A DNA stretch of 64,000 bases from Marinobacter salsuginis (GTDB taxonomy: Bacteria > Pseudomonadota > Gammaproteobacteria > Pseudomonadales > Oleiphilaceae): contig NZ_BGZH01000002.1 of assembly GCF_009617755.1 (NCBI RefSeq), forward strand, positions 434,001-498,000, read 5' to 3'. Of the stretch, positions 36,472 through 46,232 are shown piece after piece. Each line of letters opens with the position of its first letter. Within the stretch, counting starts at the first letter, position 1. The notes beneath the pieces were generated by a model. That model was not told where the DNA came from and searched no databases. It saw only the letters and a list, made by a program, of their open reading frames with translations. The translations under genes and the position numbers were made by a program.

Positions 36472-36750
36472 ATGAGCAATCCGATTCCTGAAGCAGAACG
36501 CACTGAAATTGAAGCCGCAGCCTTCCGTCGCCTGGTCAAGCACCTGCGAGAGAACACGGAGGTGCAAAACATTGACCTGATGAACCTGGCGGGTTTCTGC
36601 CGTAACTGTCTGTCGAAATGGTATCGGGCAGAAGCGGATGAGCGGGGTTTCGAGATCTCTGATCCCCAGGCCCGCGAAGAAATCTACGGCATGCCCTACG
36701 AGGAGTGGAAGGCGCTCTATCAGACAGGCCCCAAGCAGGAACACAAATAA
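36472..36750 (+). CDS. DUF1244 family protein
   Basis: A 92-residue soluble protein with the family core AAAFRRLVKHLRENTEVQNIDLMNLAGFCRNCLSKW and YGMPYEEWKALYQ. Two Cys in the CRNC segment are conserved. The stop codon overlaps the start of the HopJ-like gene (TAATG). The function is unknown. Confidence 0.88.
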   Translation: MSNPIPEAERTEIEAAAFRRLVKHLRENTEVQNIDLMNLAGFCRNCLSKWYRAEADERGFEISDPQAREEIYGMPYEEWKALYQTGPKQEHK

Positions 36751-37139
36751 TGAGCGTTAACGATGCCGTGAGGATTCACCTGGCATCCCTGGACGCTGGT
36801 CATGCCAGCTTCAAAGACTCCCTGGCCCTGATCGAACAGCACTTCGAGTATCAGCCCTGTGGTTTCCGGAACGGCCCGCTGGTAAACGCCGAAGGCGAGA
36901 ATGCCGGGTCCTGCCGGATCTTTGGTCTGGGCCAGTACTGCAATTTGAGTGAAGTCGACACACTGAAACTGTTTGCCGAGCACTATCAGCAGGTTCTGGA
37001 CGACCCGACCGGTGAGAGCCACGGCAACATCCGACAGTTCATCAGCACCGGATGGTCAGGCATCCGATTTGAAGGCGTGCCGCTACGGCAACGCCCGAAC
37101 CCAACCGACAACATCACCAGGGAAGAGACTCCTTCATGA
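36750..37139 (+). CDS. HopJ-type III effector family protein
   Basis: The 129 residues match the small HopJ family: FKDSLALIEQHFEYQPCGFRNG, AGSCRIFGLGQYCNLSEVDTLKLFAEHY and NIRQFISTGWSGIRFEG. Despite the name, many free-living marine bacteria carry it as a housekeeping gene and no type III system is seen here. The start at 36750 overlaps the DUF1244 stop by one base, and its stop overlaps the minC ATG by 4 bp. Confidence 0.88.
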   Translation: MSVNDAVRIHLASLDAGHASFKDSLALIEQHFEYQPCGFRNGPLVNAEGENAGSCRIFGLGQYCNLSEVDTLKLFAEHYQQVLDDPTGESHGNIRQFISTGWSGIRFEGVPLRQRPNPTDNITREETPS

Positions 37140-37897
37140 GCGATACCGCCACCTCCGGGGTAAAACAGGGTTTTCAGCTAAAAAGCGCCAGCGTGTCCAT
37201 GACAGCCCTGGAGCTCTACTACTTTGACGACGGCGAGTTCGAGGACGTACTGCGAGACAAGATCAGCCAGGCACCGGGGTTCTTCAAGGACATTCCGCTC
37301 ATCATCAGTCTCGAGAAATACCAGGGGCTGGATAGCGAACTGGATTTCTTCAAAATCATCGGTACATGTCGGCGCAACAACATCCACGTCGTTGGCGTGC
37401 GCGGTGGCAGCGACGATCAGCGCCGCCTGGCCCGTGGAGCTGCATTGGCATTGCTGCCAGGCAACGGCCAGCGGGACCGCACCCATGAAGCGGAGCAGGC
37501 TGTCGCGGAGGAAGCGGAAGCGGCGGTTGGCACAGCCTCTACTGGCTCTGCCGGTGACCCACCTCCGGCCAAAATCATCTCCCAGCCGGTGCGCTCAGGC
37601 CAACAGATCCACGCACCGGAAGGCGACCTGGTTATTCTGGCGCCGGTACAGGCAGGCGCCGAAGTGCTGGCGGCAGGCAACATCCATGTTTACGGTCCCC
37701 TCCGGGGCCGGGCGCTGGCGGGCATCCATGGGGCAGAATCCGCACGAATTTTCTGCCAATCCCTTGAGGCGGAGCTTGTGTCCATCGCGGGACACTATAA
37801 AATCTCCGAAGATCTTCAGGAGAATGGCTGGAAAAGCGCTGTGCAAATCCAGCTCAGGGACGACCTGCTGGTGGTAACGCCACTGGACAAGGCCTGA
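37136..37897 (+). CDS. minC: Septum site-determining protein MinC
   Basis: Inhibits FtsZ assembly away from midcell. The 253 residues have the N-terminal FtsZ-inhibiting domain (GFQLKSASVSMTALELYYFD), an Ala/Glu-rich linker (about 117-145) and the C-terminal beta-helix binding MinD (VRSGQQIHAPEGDLVILAPVQAGAEVLAAGNIHVYGPLRGRALAG). The ATGA overlap couples it to the HopJ-like gene. Confidence 0.95.
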   Translation: MSDTATSGVKQGFQLKSASVSMTALELYYFDDGEFEDVLRDKISQAPGFFKDIPLIISLEKYQGLDSELDFFKIIGTCRRNNIHVVGVRGGSDDQRRLARGAALALLPGNGQRDRTHEAEQAVAEEAEAAVGTASTGSAGDPPPAKIISQPVRSGQQIHAPEGDLVILAPVQAGAEVLAAGNIHVYGPLRGRALAGIHGAESARIFCQSLEAELVSIAGHYKISEDLQENGWKSAVQIQLRDDLLVVTPLDKA

Positions 37898-37974
37898 TAT
37901 TGGAGCTGAATACAATAACTTGACCGGACAATTCGGCAGACACGACGAATCCACCGAGAAACAGGAACAGAACC

Positions 37975-38787
37975 TTGGCTAGAATTATTGTCGTTACCTC
38001 AGGAAAGGGCGGCGTTGGCAAAACCACCACCAGCGCCTCGATCAGCACCGGCCTTGCCAAACGGGGCCACAAGACAGTGGTCATCGATTTTGACGTGGGC
38101 CTGCGCAATCTGGACCTGATCATGAATTGCGAGCGTCGCGTGGTGTACGACTTCGTCAACGTGATCCAGGGCGAGGCAACCCTGAACCAGGCCCTGATCC
38201 GCGACAAGCGGGTCGATACCCTCTACATTCTCCCCGCCTCCCAGACCCGGGAAAAGGAAGCGCTGACCAAAGAAGGCGTCGAGAAGGTGATCAACGAGCT
38301 TTCCGAGACCTTCGATTACATCGTCTGCGACTCCCCCGCCGGCATTGAGCATGGTGCTCTGATGGCGCTGTATTACGCCGATGAAGCGATTGTGGTTACC
38401 AACCCCGAAGTGTCCTCGGTCCGGGATTCCGACCGAATTCTGGGCATTCTGCAGAGCAAGTCCCGCCGCGCCGAAATGGGCCAGGATCCGGTCAAGGAAC
38501 ACCTGCTTCTGACCCGCTACAACCCTGCCCGTGTTGAAAAGGGCGAGATGCTGTCTGTAGCGGATGTTGAAGAGATCCTCGCAATTCCGCTGCTGGGTGT
38601 CATTCCCGAAAGCCAGGTTGTACTGAATGCGTCAAACCAGGGTTTGCCCGTCATCCTCGAAGAGGACAGCGATGCTGGCCAGGCCTATGAAGACGCCGTC
38701 GCGCGCCTGCTGGGTGAGGAGCGGGAACACCGTTTCATGACGTCCCAGAAGAAGGGTTTCTTCTCACGGATGTTCAAGGGGGGCTAA
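37975..38787 (+). CDS. minD: Septum site-determining protein MinD
   Basis: Membrane-associated ATPase that recruits MinC and is released by MinE. The 270 residues start ARIIVVTSGKGGVGKTTT after a TTG initiator, with the deviant Walker A KGGVGKTT at 11-18 and an amphipathic C-terminal helix (KKGFFSRMFKGG). AGGA lies eight bases before the TTG. The gap to minC is 77 bp, so a separate promoter is possible. Confidence 0.97.
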   Translation: MARIIVVTSGKGGVGKTTTSASISTGLAKRGHKTVVIDFDVGLRNLDLIMNCERRVVYDFVNVIQGEATLNQALIRDKRVDTLYILPASQTREKEALTKEGVEKVINELSETFDYIVCDSPAGIEHGALMALYYADEAIVVTNPEVSSVRDSDRILGILQSKSRRAEMGQDPVKEHLLLTRYNPARVEKGEMLSVADVEEILAIPLLGVIPESQVVLNASNQGLPVILEEDSDAGQAYEDAVARLLGEEREHRFMTSQKKGFFSRMFKGG

Positions 38788-38790
38788 AGG

Positions 38791-39042
38791 ATGAGTTTCC
38801 TCGATTATTTCAAGGGCAAGAAAAACAAATCCGCAAGCGTTGCCAAAGAGCGCCTGCAGATTATCGTGGCCCACGAGCGGGGCCAGCGCGAACAACCGGA
38901 TTACCTGCCACAGCTTCAGCAGGAGCTGCTTGAGGTTATCCGCAAGTACGTCCAGATCAGTGACGACATGGTTCAGGTTGAAGTGGACCGTAACGAAAGT
39001 TGCTCGGTACTGGAGCTGAACGTCACGCTACCAGAACGATAA
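38791..39042 (+). CDS. minE: Cell division topological specificity factor MinE
   Basis: Stimulates MinD ATPase and drives pole-to-pole oscillation. The 83 residues show the N-terminal membrane and anti-MinCD helix ([22 protein letters not shown]) and the dimeric topological domain ([17 protein letters not shown]). It starts 3 bp after minD. Confidence 0.96.
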   Translation: MSFLDYFKGKKNKSASVAKERLQIIVAHERGQREQPDYLPQLQQELLEVIRKYVQISDDMVQVEVDRNESCSVLELNVTLPER

Positions 39043-39053
39043 ACGGTGTGATC

Positions 39054-39089
39054 TGGCCTGTCCCGGATAGAATGGGGCGGGCCAGGCCA
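39054..39089. terminator. Stem-loop between minE and the DUF2804 gene
   Basis: TGGCCTGTCCC pairs with GGGCCAGGCCA with one mismatch. It occupies the 51-bp convergent gap and may stop transcription from both sides, though no long T-run is present. Confidence 0.5.
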
Positions 39090-39093
39090 TCTC

Positions 39094-40101
39094 TCACCAC
39101 CTTGCGAAGTGATCTTCCATCAGTCCTCGCAGGCCTTTAACCTCGATTTTCCCGCCAGCCTCATCCGTCACCGTTCCATTGAAGGTGCCCACATACTGCC
39201 GGAAGTTGGATGCCAGCACCCAGGCGTTCAGTTTTTCCTTGCGGACACCGGCCGGAACAAAATGCAGATCAATCCGGCCATCCTCCGTGGTCACATGCCA
39301 ATCCCTGCCCGGCTGATAGCGATCAAAACGGAACCTTGCCGCGCCCAGTTTGTGGCACACACCATCCAGCCAGAGCGCATTTTCCGTCATCCCCGTTTCG
39401 TTAACTCCAGCGGCCAGGTTCAGACCCACGGACCGGCCATCCGGAAGCTGACCCGCCAGGCAGGCCCAGTTCCAGGCGGTTTCCCGGCGCATGAAGCCGC
39501 AGCTCCAGTCAATAGTGCCCCGGGTCTCCTCGTCGCAGCGCCAGATGTGGTGATCCCAACGCACTTCCCCTTCCACCGGCAAGCCAGCTGACTTGCGGGT
39601 AAACACCCAGCCATTGTAACCGGCCGGACACACCAGGCGGAGTGGGTCCCGATCCTCTTTCAAAGTAAGCTCGATACGGATATCACCCGGGGCGGACACC
39701 GCAATCGTCCGGCCATCAGCTGTTGGCGCGATTCGCACGTCGACCTCGCCTTTGCTGAATGTTGCCACGCCCTCCTCTGGCAGCGGTTCAATGCGGGTCT
39801 GCCTGGCCAATGGCTGAAGGAACGATTGTTCCATCATCTGGCCGGTCTCGAAATCGTAAAGGTAGAAGAACCCGTTTCCCAGCAGTTTAAGATCCACCAC
39901 CGCCAGGCCAAACACCCATCCCGGACCCATGGCGCTGACGAACTGGAACTGGTTGAAGCGCCACCGCCGGGCCAGCCGTGAACGGGGGCGGTCCATTACC
40001 GTACGCAGGTCATAGTCCAGGTAGTTAATCTCTTTGACCGGTTCATCGAGCACCCCGGGAACTATCTGTCCTTTGCCGTTGATCAGCTTTTCCATGGTCA
40101 T
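39094..40101 (-). CDS. DUF2804 family protein
   Basis: A 335-residue protein rich in Trp and beta structure (GWVFGLAVVDL, VRWDHHIWRCDEETRGTIDWSCGFMRRETAWNW, FRFDRYQPGRDWHV), matching the DUF2804 family. No signal peptide. The initiating ATG at 40101 or the one two codons later could be used; neither has a strong ribosome site. Divergent from the START-domain gene. Function unknown; a lipid-related role is only a guess. Confidence 0.75.
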   Translation of the reverse strand: MTMEKLINGKGQIVPGVLDEPVKEINYLDYDLRTVMDRPRSRLARRWRFNQFQFVSAMGPGWVFGLAVVDLKLLGNGFFYLYDFETGQMMEQSFLQPLARQTRIEPLPEEGVATFSKGEVDVRIAPTADGRTIAVSAPGDIRIELTLKEDRDPLRLVCPAGYNGWVFTRKSAGLPVEGEVRWDHHIWRCDEETRGTIDWSCGFMRRETAWNWACLAGQLPDGRSVGLNLAAGVNETGMTENALWLDGVCHKLGAARFRFDRYQPGRDWHVTTEDGRIDLHFVPAGVRKEKLNAWVLASNFRQYVGTFNGTVTDEAGGKIEVKGLRGLMEDHFARW

Positions 40102-40238
40102 AGTCGTCGTCAGATCAGGCCAATTCGGTCAATCGTATCAGCGGGTCGCTACCTGGTTCACAATCCACTGTTTCTGTGGCCATGCCAGTAAAAGCCTCAT
40201 GCTAGACTCGGCCCACCATCTGCAAGGAAGTGTACCCT

Positions 40239-40973
40239 ATGAGAAAGAGCATAGCCCATGGCATTACGGGCTGGGCCTCGGTCATCAGCGGGCTGGTCTG
40301 TGCACTGCTGGTATTTGCCGTTGCCGCCAGTGCCCGGGCTGAACTGCCCACTGAAACCGACGAGCAATGGACACTGCGAAAGGAAGCCGATCATATCCGG
40401 GTGTATACCATCGAGCAGCCTGACTCCAGCTTCAAGGCCTTCAAGGCCGTGGCGGTTCTCGATGCACCCATCGAAAACCTGATGGCCGTCATGGCCAATC
40501 CCGGCTCCTGTGTTGAGTGGGTGCACAACTGTTCTGAATCCTATGCCTTCGGCGATGGCGAGTTCCATGATCGCTTTGCCTATTCGGTGAATGACATGCC
40601 ATGGCCGGTGACCGACCGGGACTATGTGCTGCGCATCCGGACTCGGGGCGACCGGGCTTCTGGTGAGATTGTCATGGATCTGAACGCCATGCCCGATCAG
40701 CGGGCGGAGAGCAGCAGCCGGGTCAGGGTCGACCGGTCCGATACCCTGTACCGGTTCACCCCGGAAGGAGACAAAACCAGGATGGTCTGGGTTCAGCACA
40801 CGGATCCCAATGGCTCACTGCCGGGATGGCTGGTGAACTCGCTGCTGGTGGATATTCCGGTGCGCTCCATGGAAGAGCTGGAACGAGTTGCAAACAGGGA
40901 CAAGTATCGCGGCTATCAACTGGTCTACGATGAGGATGGCCAACTCATTGGCATCAGTCCGCCCGGTTCCTGA
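40239..40973 (+). CDS. START-domain lipid-binding protein, secreted
   Basis: The 244 residues carry a signal peptide (cleavage probably after ASARA) and a START/SRPBCC fold of about 200 residues: WTLRKEADHIRVYT, FKAFKAVAVLDAPIENLMAVMAN, DMPWPVTDRDYVLRIR and GYQLVYDEDG. The ATG at 40239 has AAGGA ten bases upstream; a GTG three codons earlier is too close to it. Such proteins bind hydrophobic ligands; the ligand here is unknown. Confidence 0.85.
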   Translation: MRKSIAHGITGWASVISGLVCALLVFAVAASARAELPTETDEQWTLRKEADHIRVYTIEQPDSSFKAFKAVAVLDAPIENLMAVMANPGSCVEWVHNCSESYAFGDGEFHDRFAYSVNDMPWPVTDRDYVLRIRTRGDRASGEIVMDLNAMPDQRAESSSRVRVDRSDTLYRFTPEGDKTRMVWVQHTDPNGSLPGWLVNSLLVDIPVRSMEELERVANRDKYRGYQLVYDEDGQLIGISPPGS

Positions 40974-41055
40974 CCCGTCAGACCTGTGAAGGGATGACGC
41001 GCAAGGGATCACGCGCTAAGCTTTCGGAAAGGACTTCATAAGGCAGCCCAGATCA

Positions 41056-41547
41056 ATGACCGTTCTCGCCTACGAGATCATGACACCCAGTATAAAGGCC
41101 GTTCCCCAATCCTGGACCATGGACCGCCTGGCACGCTTTCTCACCGACAACGAAATAACCGGCAGCCCTGTCACCGACGACGATGGCGAGATTGTCGGTA
41201 TTGCCACTCTGAAAGACATCACCGAATTCCGCTGGAACGCCACTCGCTCCGATGCCGACAGGCATCTGACACCAGAGGAACGCGAGGAAGCCCGTCGTCT
41301 GCGGATGGTGATCTTTGAAGAAATGGGAAAGGTGCCGGTAGAAGTTCGTGACATCATGACCCCGATCGTTTTATCTGTTGACGAGAAGACGCCGGTGCGC
41401 GACATTGCCAATATCATGATGCGCGAGCACCTGCACCGGATCTTTGTCACCAATGATTCAAAAATTACCGGCATCATAACGACTTACGATATGCTGAAAG
41501 TGATCTCGGATGAGGAACTCACGCAACGCTGCGCCGATAACGACTGA
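41056..41547 (+). CDS. CBS-domain pair protein
   Basis: A 163-residue protein made of two CBS motifs (EIMTPSIKAVPQSWTMDRLARFLTDNEITGSPVTDDDGEIVGIATLKDI; DIMTPIVLSVDEKTPVRDIANIMMREHLHRIFVTNDSKITGIITTYDML) with a charged helical insert between them. CBS pairs bind adenosyl ligands and regulate partners. It precedes the PhoH gene by 24 bp and is probably co-transcribed. Confidence 0.88.
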   Translation: MTVLAYEIMTPSIKAVPQSWTMDRLARFLTDNEITGSPVTDDDGEIVGIATLKDITEFRWNATRSDADRHLTPEEREEARRLRMVIFEEMGKVPVEVRDIMTPIVLSVDEKTPVRDIANIMMREHLHRIFVTNDSKITGIITTYDMLKVISDEELTQRCADND

Positions 41548-41571
41548 GCCACCAGAGAGGTAGCGCCACCT

Positions 41572-42957
41572 ATGCCCAGAGCACCGCAAGCTCGCAGAAA
41601 GATGTACGTCCTCGACACCAACGTCCTGATCCACGACCCGAACGCCCTCCTCAACTTTGAAGAACACGATGTCATCATTCCGATGACGGTCCTCGAAGAA
41701 CTCGACAGCCTCAAATCCGGCAAGCAAGCCGTGGCCGCTGACTGCCGGCAGGCGATTCGCAACATCGACAAGTTGCTGGGCGATGCCAGCCCGAAAGTCA
41801 TCGAAAAGGGTGTACCCATTGTACGTGGCAAGAAGGCCGAGCCCCTGGGCAGTCTTTCGATCCTGATGAGCACCGGTGACAGCGGCAACCACTCGCTGCC
41901 CGAGCACCTGAACGACAACAAGATCATCAATACCCTGGCCGCGCTCCAGAACCGCCACAAGTCCCGGGATATTATCCTGGTTTCCAAGGACATCAATATG
42001 CGCCTGAAGGCGCGAGGCTTTGGCGTGGAGGCGCAGGACTACCACAACGACCAGTTGCTTGATGACATTGATCTTCTGCCCAAGGGCTATCGGGAATTTC
42101 CAAACTCTTTCTGGGACACCATCGAGAAAGTAGAGACCGTTCAGCGGGAAGGCACCACCGAGCACATCCTCAAGCGCGAGGGAGAACTGGCAAAGCTCAA
42201 CATCAATGAGTTTGTGATCGATGAAATGGGCTTTGTCGGCAAGGTGGTAGACCTTTCAGACACCCAGGTGATTATCAAGGATCTGCATCAGCACGACCTG
42301 ATGAACGAGGAAGTCTGGGGGCTGGTACCCCGGGACATCTATCAGGCCATGGCGCTGAACCTGCTGCTGGACCCGGATATCCATCTGGTCAATCTCACGG
42401 GTTCTGCCGGTTCCGGTAAAACCATCCTGGCCCTGGCCGCCTGTATCGAGATGACCGTGGCAAGCAAGCTTTACAAGCGCATTATCGCCACCCGTTCCAC
42501 CCAGGGGCTGGATGAGGACATCGGGTTCCTGCCCGGCACCGAGGCTGAAAAAATGGAGCCCTGGCTGGGCGCCATCGTCGACAACCTGGAAGCGCTCCAC
42601 GAAGACGACGAGAACATGACCGCCAGCGTTGACTACATCCTCAGCAAGGTGCCTCTGCATTTCAAATCCATGAACTATATCCGGGGCCGCAGTTTCCAGC
42701 ACAGTCTGATCATCATTGACGAGTCCCAGAACCTGACGCCGCACCAGATCAAGACCATTATTACCCGGGCAGGTAATGGCTCGAAGGTAATCTGTCTGGG
42801 CAACCTTGCGCAGATCGATACACCCTATCTGAGCGCCCTGAGTTCTGGCCTTACCTATATGACCGAGCGCTTCAAGGGCTTCCGCCATGGCGCCCACATA
42901 CACCTGCAGGGTGTACCCCGCTCGGTCCTGGCGGAGTTTGCCGAAGCCAATCTCTGA
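41572..42957 (+). CDS. PhoH family protein with N-terminal PIN domain (YlaK-like)
   Basis: The 461 residues join a PIN nuclease-like domain (KMYVLDTNVLIHDPNALLNF, acidic residues in LEELDSLKSG and DNKIINTLAAL) to a PhoH ATPase/helicase domain with Walker A GSAGSGKT and Walker B LIIIDESQNLTPHQIKTIITRAG. This is the PIN-PhoH (PhoH2) architecture, in which a role in RNA unwinding and cleavage has been proposed. A strong bidirectional terminator follows. Confidence 0.92.
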   Translation: MPRAPQARRKMYVLDTNVLIHDPNALLNFEEHDVIIPMTVLEELDSLKSGKQAVAADCRQAIRNIDKLLGDASPKVIEKGVPIVRGKKAEPLGSLSILMSTGDSGNHSLPEHLNDNKIINTLAALQNRHKSRDIILVSKDINMRLKARGFGVEAQDYHNDQLLDDIDLLPKGYREFPNSFWDTIEKVETVQREGTTEHILKREGELAKLNINEFVIDEMGFVGKVVDLSDTQVIIKDLHQHDLMNEEVWGLVPRDIYQAMALNLLLDPDIHLVNLTGSAGSGKTILALAACIEMTVASKLYKRIIATRSTQGLDEDIGFLPGTEAEKMEPWLGAIVDNLEALHEDDENMTASVDYILSKVPLHFKSMNYIRGRSFQHSLIIIDESQNLTPHQIKTIITRAGNGSKVICLGNLAQIDTPYLSALSSGLTYMTERFKGFRHGAHIHLQGVPRSVLAEFAEANL

Positions 42958-42981
42958 CAGTTCAGGACGGGACACGGATAC

Positions 42982-43012
42982 AAAAAAGGGCAGAACGCGC
43001 GTTCTGCCCTTT
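42982..43012. terminator. Bidirectional intrinsic terminator
   Basis: AAAGGGCAGAACGC and its exact complement form a 14-bp stem, with A residues before and T residues after. It separates the rightward phoH gene from the leftward chemoreceptor gene. Confidence 0.88.
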
Positions 43013-43034
43013 CCCCCGAGATTACCGGCTGGAA

Positions 43035-44729
43035 TCAGACCCGGTAGCGGCTAACCTCATCCGACATCTCCGACGCCAGATTTTTCAGGCGCTGAGTTGC
43101 GTCTCCGGCTCGGCGGGTTCCCTGGGCCGTCTGTTCGGTAATGGCAACAATCTCGTGCACATTCTGGTTAATGGTTTCAGAAACACTGGTCTGCTCTTCC
43201 GCAGCGCTGGCAATCTGGGTGTTCATATCCGTGATTGTTGCCACCGCCTGACCAATGCGCTGCAGCGCCTCGTTCACCTGGCGGGTTTCTTCAACGGTTG
43301 CTTCACTGCGCTCACTGATTGAGCCGATCAGTTTGACCGCATTGCCGGCACCGGACTGCAACCGCTCAATCATGTCCTGGATTTCCTGGGTACTCTGCTG
43401 GGTCCGGCGAGCCAGCGTGCGCACCTCATCGGCAACCACGGCAAAACCTCGCCCGGCCTCACCGGCTCGTGCTGCTTCGATCGCCGCGTTGAGCGCCAGC
43501 AGGTTGGTCTGATCGGCAATTTCACGAATGACCTCAAGCACACTGTCAATGCGACGGGAGTCAGCGCCCAGCTGTTCAATAACGCGAACCCCCTCACTGA
43601 CCTGCTCTGAAAGCCCACCAATGACCTCGGTAGCCTGGTGCACCAGACCCTGAGCGTCACAGACCTGCCCATTGGCATGGTCGGCTGCCGTGGAGGCTTC
43701 ACTGGCGTTGCTGGCAACCTCCTGGGCAGCAGCCGTCATCTCATTCATGGCCGTGGCAACCTGATCACTCTCGGACTTCTGCCGCTCAACACCCTGTTCG
43801 GCTTCGGTCATGACCTGATTCAGATCTGCCGTGGCCTCGTTCAGTGTCCGGGTGGATGACAGTACCCGCTCAACCAGTCCATGGACCTGGTCGGCAAAAC
43901 TGTTGAAGGCGGTTGCCAGCTGTCCAAGCTCATCTTTGCCGGAAACGTCCAGGCGCCGGGTCAGATCGCCATCACCACTGGCAATATCGTTCATCGCTGA
44001 AACCGCAGATTTCAGGGGACGAATAATGCTGCGTACCACAACCAGGGCAAGCAGGACGATCAGCGCCAGTGCAATCAGTGAAGTGGTGACTGACCCGATG
44101 ATCGCATCGCGCAAGGAATCGCCGACATGGTTTTCCATCTCGGTGACCTGCGTTTCCAGGCCATCAACCCAGAATCCGGTCCCGATCATAATGCCCCACT
44201 TCGGCAGCATTTCTGCGTAACCCAGTTTGGGGGCCACTTCCCCGGTATCGCTGTTCTTCCAGCCATAGGGAACGTAGCCGCCGCCACCACGCGCCGCCTT
44301 CACCAACTCACGGATGAGATAGGTCCCATTCGGGTCCTGGAAATCCCACAGATTCCTGCCCTCGAGCGACTGGTTAACACCGTGCATTACGTTGACGCCT
44401 TTGGTGTCATAGGCAAAGAAATAACCAGTACTTCCCGAATCGTTGAAGCGAAGCTGTCGGAGTATCTCCCAGGCTTTTTCGCGAACCTTCTGATCATCCG
44501 CGGAGCCCGGTTGATTGTAGAGATGCGCGATAGAGGACTTGGCGACGGCCAGATAATTTTGCAGCTCCTGCCGCTTGCTCTCCTCCATATCGGAGGAGAA
44601 GCCGGCAACGGCCTCCTCGCCAATAAATCTGGCCTGATTCAGGTTGTAGCTTGTCAGGAATGCGGTAAGGACAATCACCGGCACCAGGGCCAGCAATAGC
44701 ACCCGTGTCTGGATGGTCAGGTTTTTCAT
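43035..44729 (-). CDS. Methyl-accepting chemotaxis protein with Cache sensor
   Basis: The 564 residues contain membrane helix 1 ([15 protein letters not shown]), a periplasmic single-Cache domain ([59 protein letters not shown]), helix 2 (about 212-235), HAMP, and the MCP signalling domain with hairpin tip [35 protein letters not shown]. This sCache_2 type often senses small carboxylates. It lies 150 bp after dctD on the same strand, so it may detect the same ligand as the TRAP system. Confidence 0.93.
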   Translation of the reverse strand: MKNLTIQTRVLLLALVPVIVLTAFLTSYNLNQARFIGEEAVAGFSSDMEESKRQELQNYLAVAKSSIAHLYNQPGSADDQKVREKAWEILRQLRFNDSGSTGYFFAYDTKGVNVMHGVNQSLEGRNLWDFQDPNGTYLIRELVKAARGGGGYVPYGWKNSDTGEVAPKLGYAEMLPKWGIMIGTGFWVDGLETQVTEMENHVGDSLRDAIIGSVTTSLIALALIVLLALVVVRSIIRPLKSAVSAMNDIASGDGDLTRRLDVSGKDELGQLATAFNSFADQVHGLVERVLSSTRTLNEATADLNQVMTEAEQGVERQKSESDQVATAMNEMTAAAQEVASNASEASTAADHANGQVCDAQGLVHQATEVIGGLSEQVSEGVRVIEQLGADSRRIDSVLEVIREIADQTNLLALNAAIEAARAGEAGRGFAVVADEVRTLARRTQQSTQEIQDMIERLQSGAGNAVKLIGSISERSEATVEETRQVNEALQRIGQAVATITDMNTQIASAAEEQTSVSETINQNVHEIVAITEQTAQGTRRAGDATQRLKNLASEMSDEVSRYRV

Positions 44730-44780
44730 GGCTGGTCGTCTTTCAGGTTGAACACTCAGGGAGCCGGGTGGCCCGGCACG

Positions 44781-44832
44781 GAAAAACCCGCAAGACTACG
44801 AAAAACCCGCCGGAATTATCATTGATGATAAT
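44781..44832 (-). promoter_or_regulatory. Direct repeats and palindrome upstream of the chemoreceptor gene
   Basis: Two copies of GAAAAACCCGC (44781-44791, 44800-44810) lie 19 bp apart. Next to them is the palindrome ATTATCA-TTGA-TGATAAT (44815-44832), AT-rich in a GC-rich setting and resembling Fur hexamers in the reversed order. The 150-bp gap holds dctD's end and the receptor promoter; no binding protein can be assigned. Confidence 0.4.
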
Positions 44833-44879
44833 GCGTAGTTTGTTTCTGCCCGGTAACCGAGACGGTAAAATTTTGTAGC

Positions 44880-46232
44880 TCAGTCCTTGAACTGGGCTTT
44901 ATCCAGCCCGTGCTTGCGCATCTTGTCGTACAGGGTTTTACGGGCAATACCGAGCTGCACCATGGTGTCCTTGATGCTGCCGTGGCTGGCGTTGAGGGCG
45001 CTGACAATAGCAGAGCGTTCAAAACCATCCATCATTTCAACCAGCGTCTGGCGGCCTGCTACGTTGCCGGCATCCGCCGGCTCATTCTCGTCCAGTGCTG
45101 CAGGCCCCAATAACACATAGCGCTCCGCCAGGTTCCTGAGTTCACGAACATTGCCGGGCCAGGAATGCTGCATCAGCCGGGCCGCCTGGCCGGCATCCAG
45201 GGGAATGCTTTCGCGATCATAGCGAGCGGCCGCAATGAGTACGAAGTGGTGGAAAAGCATCGGCACGTCTTCCTTGCGCTCTCGCAACGGCGGAATATCC
45301 ACTTTCACAACGTTTAGACGGTAGTAGAGATCAGACCGGAACTCGCCCTCGTCACTGAGTTTTTTCAGGTCGGCCTTGGTGGCAGCAATGATGCGCACGT
45401 CCACTTCCTGCACCTGATTGCTACCCAGGCGCTCTACCCGTTGTTCCTCCAGCACCCGTAACAGCTTAACCTGCAACGGCATGGGCATGCTTTCCACTTC
45501 ATCGAGGAACAGGGTGCCCTTGTGGGCATGCTCGATCTTGCCGATACGGCGTTTCTCCGCTCCGGTGAAGGCACCGGCTTCGTGGCCAAACAGTTCGCTC
45601 TCGATCAGGTTCTCGGGGACTGCCCCACAGTTGATTGCAACAAAATTATGGGCACTGCGGCCACTGTTCTCATGGATATACCGGGCCAGCGCGTCCTTGC
45701 CCGACCCGGTCTCTCCATGCAGCAGAATATTGGCGGAGATATCAAGAATCGGATCAATAGTGGCCATGACTTTCCGCATGGACGGCGAATCGCCAAGCAT
45801 CCGGGGGCCCGGCCTGGCCAGGTGACGCAACTGGGCCTTGAGACGGCGGTTTTCGAGGGCAAGGTGTCGTTTCTCAAGGGCGTGGCGAAGCAGCTCAATC
45901 AGCTCGTCATGATCAAAGGGCTTTTCAATGAAATCGTACGCCCCTTGCTGCATTGCCGTAACGGCGGTGCTTATGTCCCCCTGGCCGGTAAGGATGATCA
46001 CCGGAATGGTGTCATCAATCGCCCGGATCCGGTCCAGCATCTCCAGGCCGTTCATATCCGGCATGTTGTAATCACACAGAACCACACCGTCATACTCGGC
46101 ATTGATGTGCTTGAGTGCCGACGGCGCCCCCTCGAAACAGCTGACCGGCAGGTCCTCCAGGGTCAGCGTCTGGGCAATGGCCTGGCGGATGTGTGGATCA
46201 TCGTCCACAAAGATTACCGAAGATTCTGTCAT
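44880..46232 (-). CDS. dctD: Sigma-54-dependent response regulator, DctD-like
   Basis: NtrC-family activator of 450 residues: receiver with phospho-acceptor Asp54 (VVLCDYNMPDMNG), AAA+ domain with Walker A GETGSGKD at 173-180 (Asp replaces the usual Thr/Glu position), GAFTGA at 220-225 which contacts sigma-54, and a C-terminal Fis-type helix-turn-helix (SIKDTMVQLGIARKTLYDKMRKHGL). It overlaps dctB by 4 bp. Likely target is the -24/-12 promoter at 51495-51510. Confidence 0.92.
   Translation of the reverse strand: MTESSVIFVDDDPHIRQAIAQTLTLEDLPVSCFEGAPSALKHINAEYDGVVLCDYNMPDMNGLEMLDRIRAIDDTIPVIILTGQGDISTAVTAMQQGAYDFIEKPFDHDELIELLRHALEKRHLALENRRLKAQLRHLARPGPRMLGDSPSMRKVMATIDPILDISANILLHGETGSGKDALARYIHENSGRSAHNFVAINCGAVPENLIESELFGHEAGAFTGAEKRRIGKIEHAHKGTLFLDEVESMPMPLQVKLLRVLEEQRVERLGSNQVQEVDVRIIAATKADLKKLSDEGEFRSDLYYRLNVVKVDIPPLRERKEDVPMLFHHFVLIAAARYDRESIPLDAGQAARLMQHSWPGNVRELRNLAERYVLLGPAALDENEPADAGNVAGRQTLVEMMDGFERSAIVSALNASHGSIKDTMVQLGIARKTLYDKMRKHGLDKAQFKD

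Noticed and set aside
36750..37139. HopJ homology as evidence of a type III secretion effector or pathogenicity island
   Set aside because: The gene is embedded with minC and no secretion genes or compositional shift are seen; the family is widespread in free-living bacteria.
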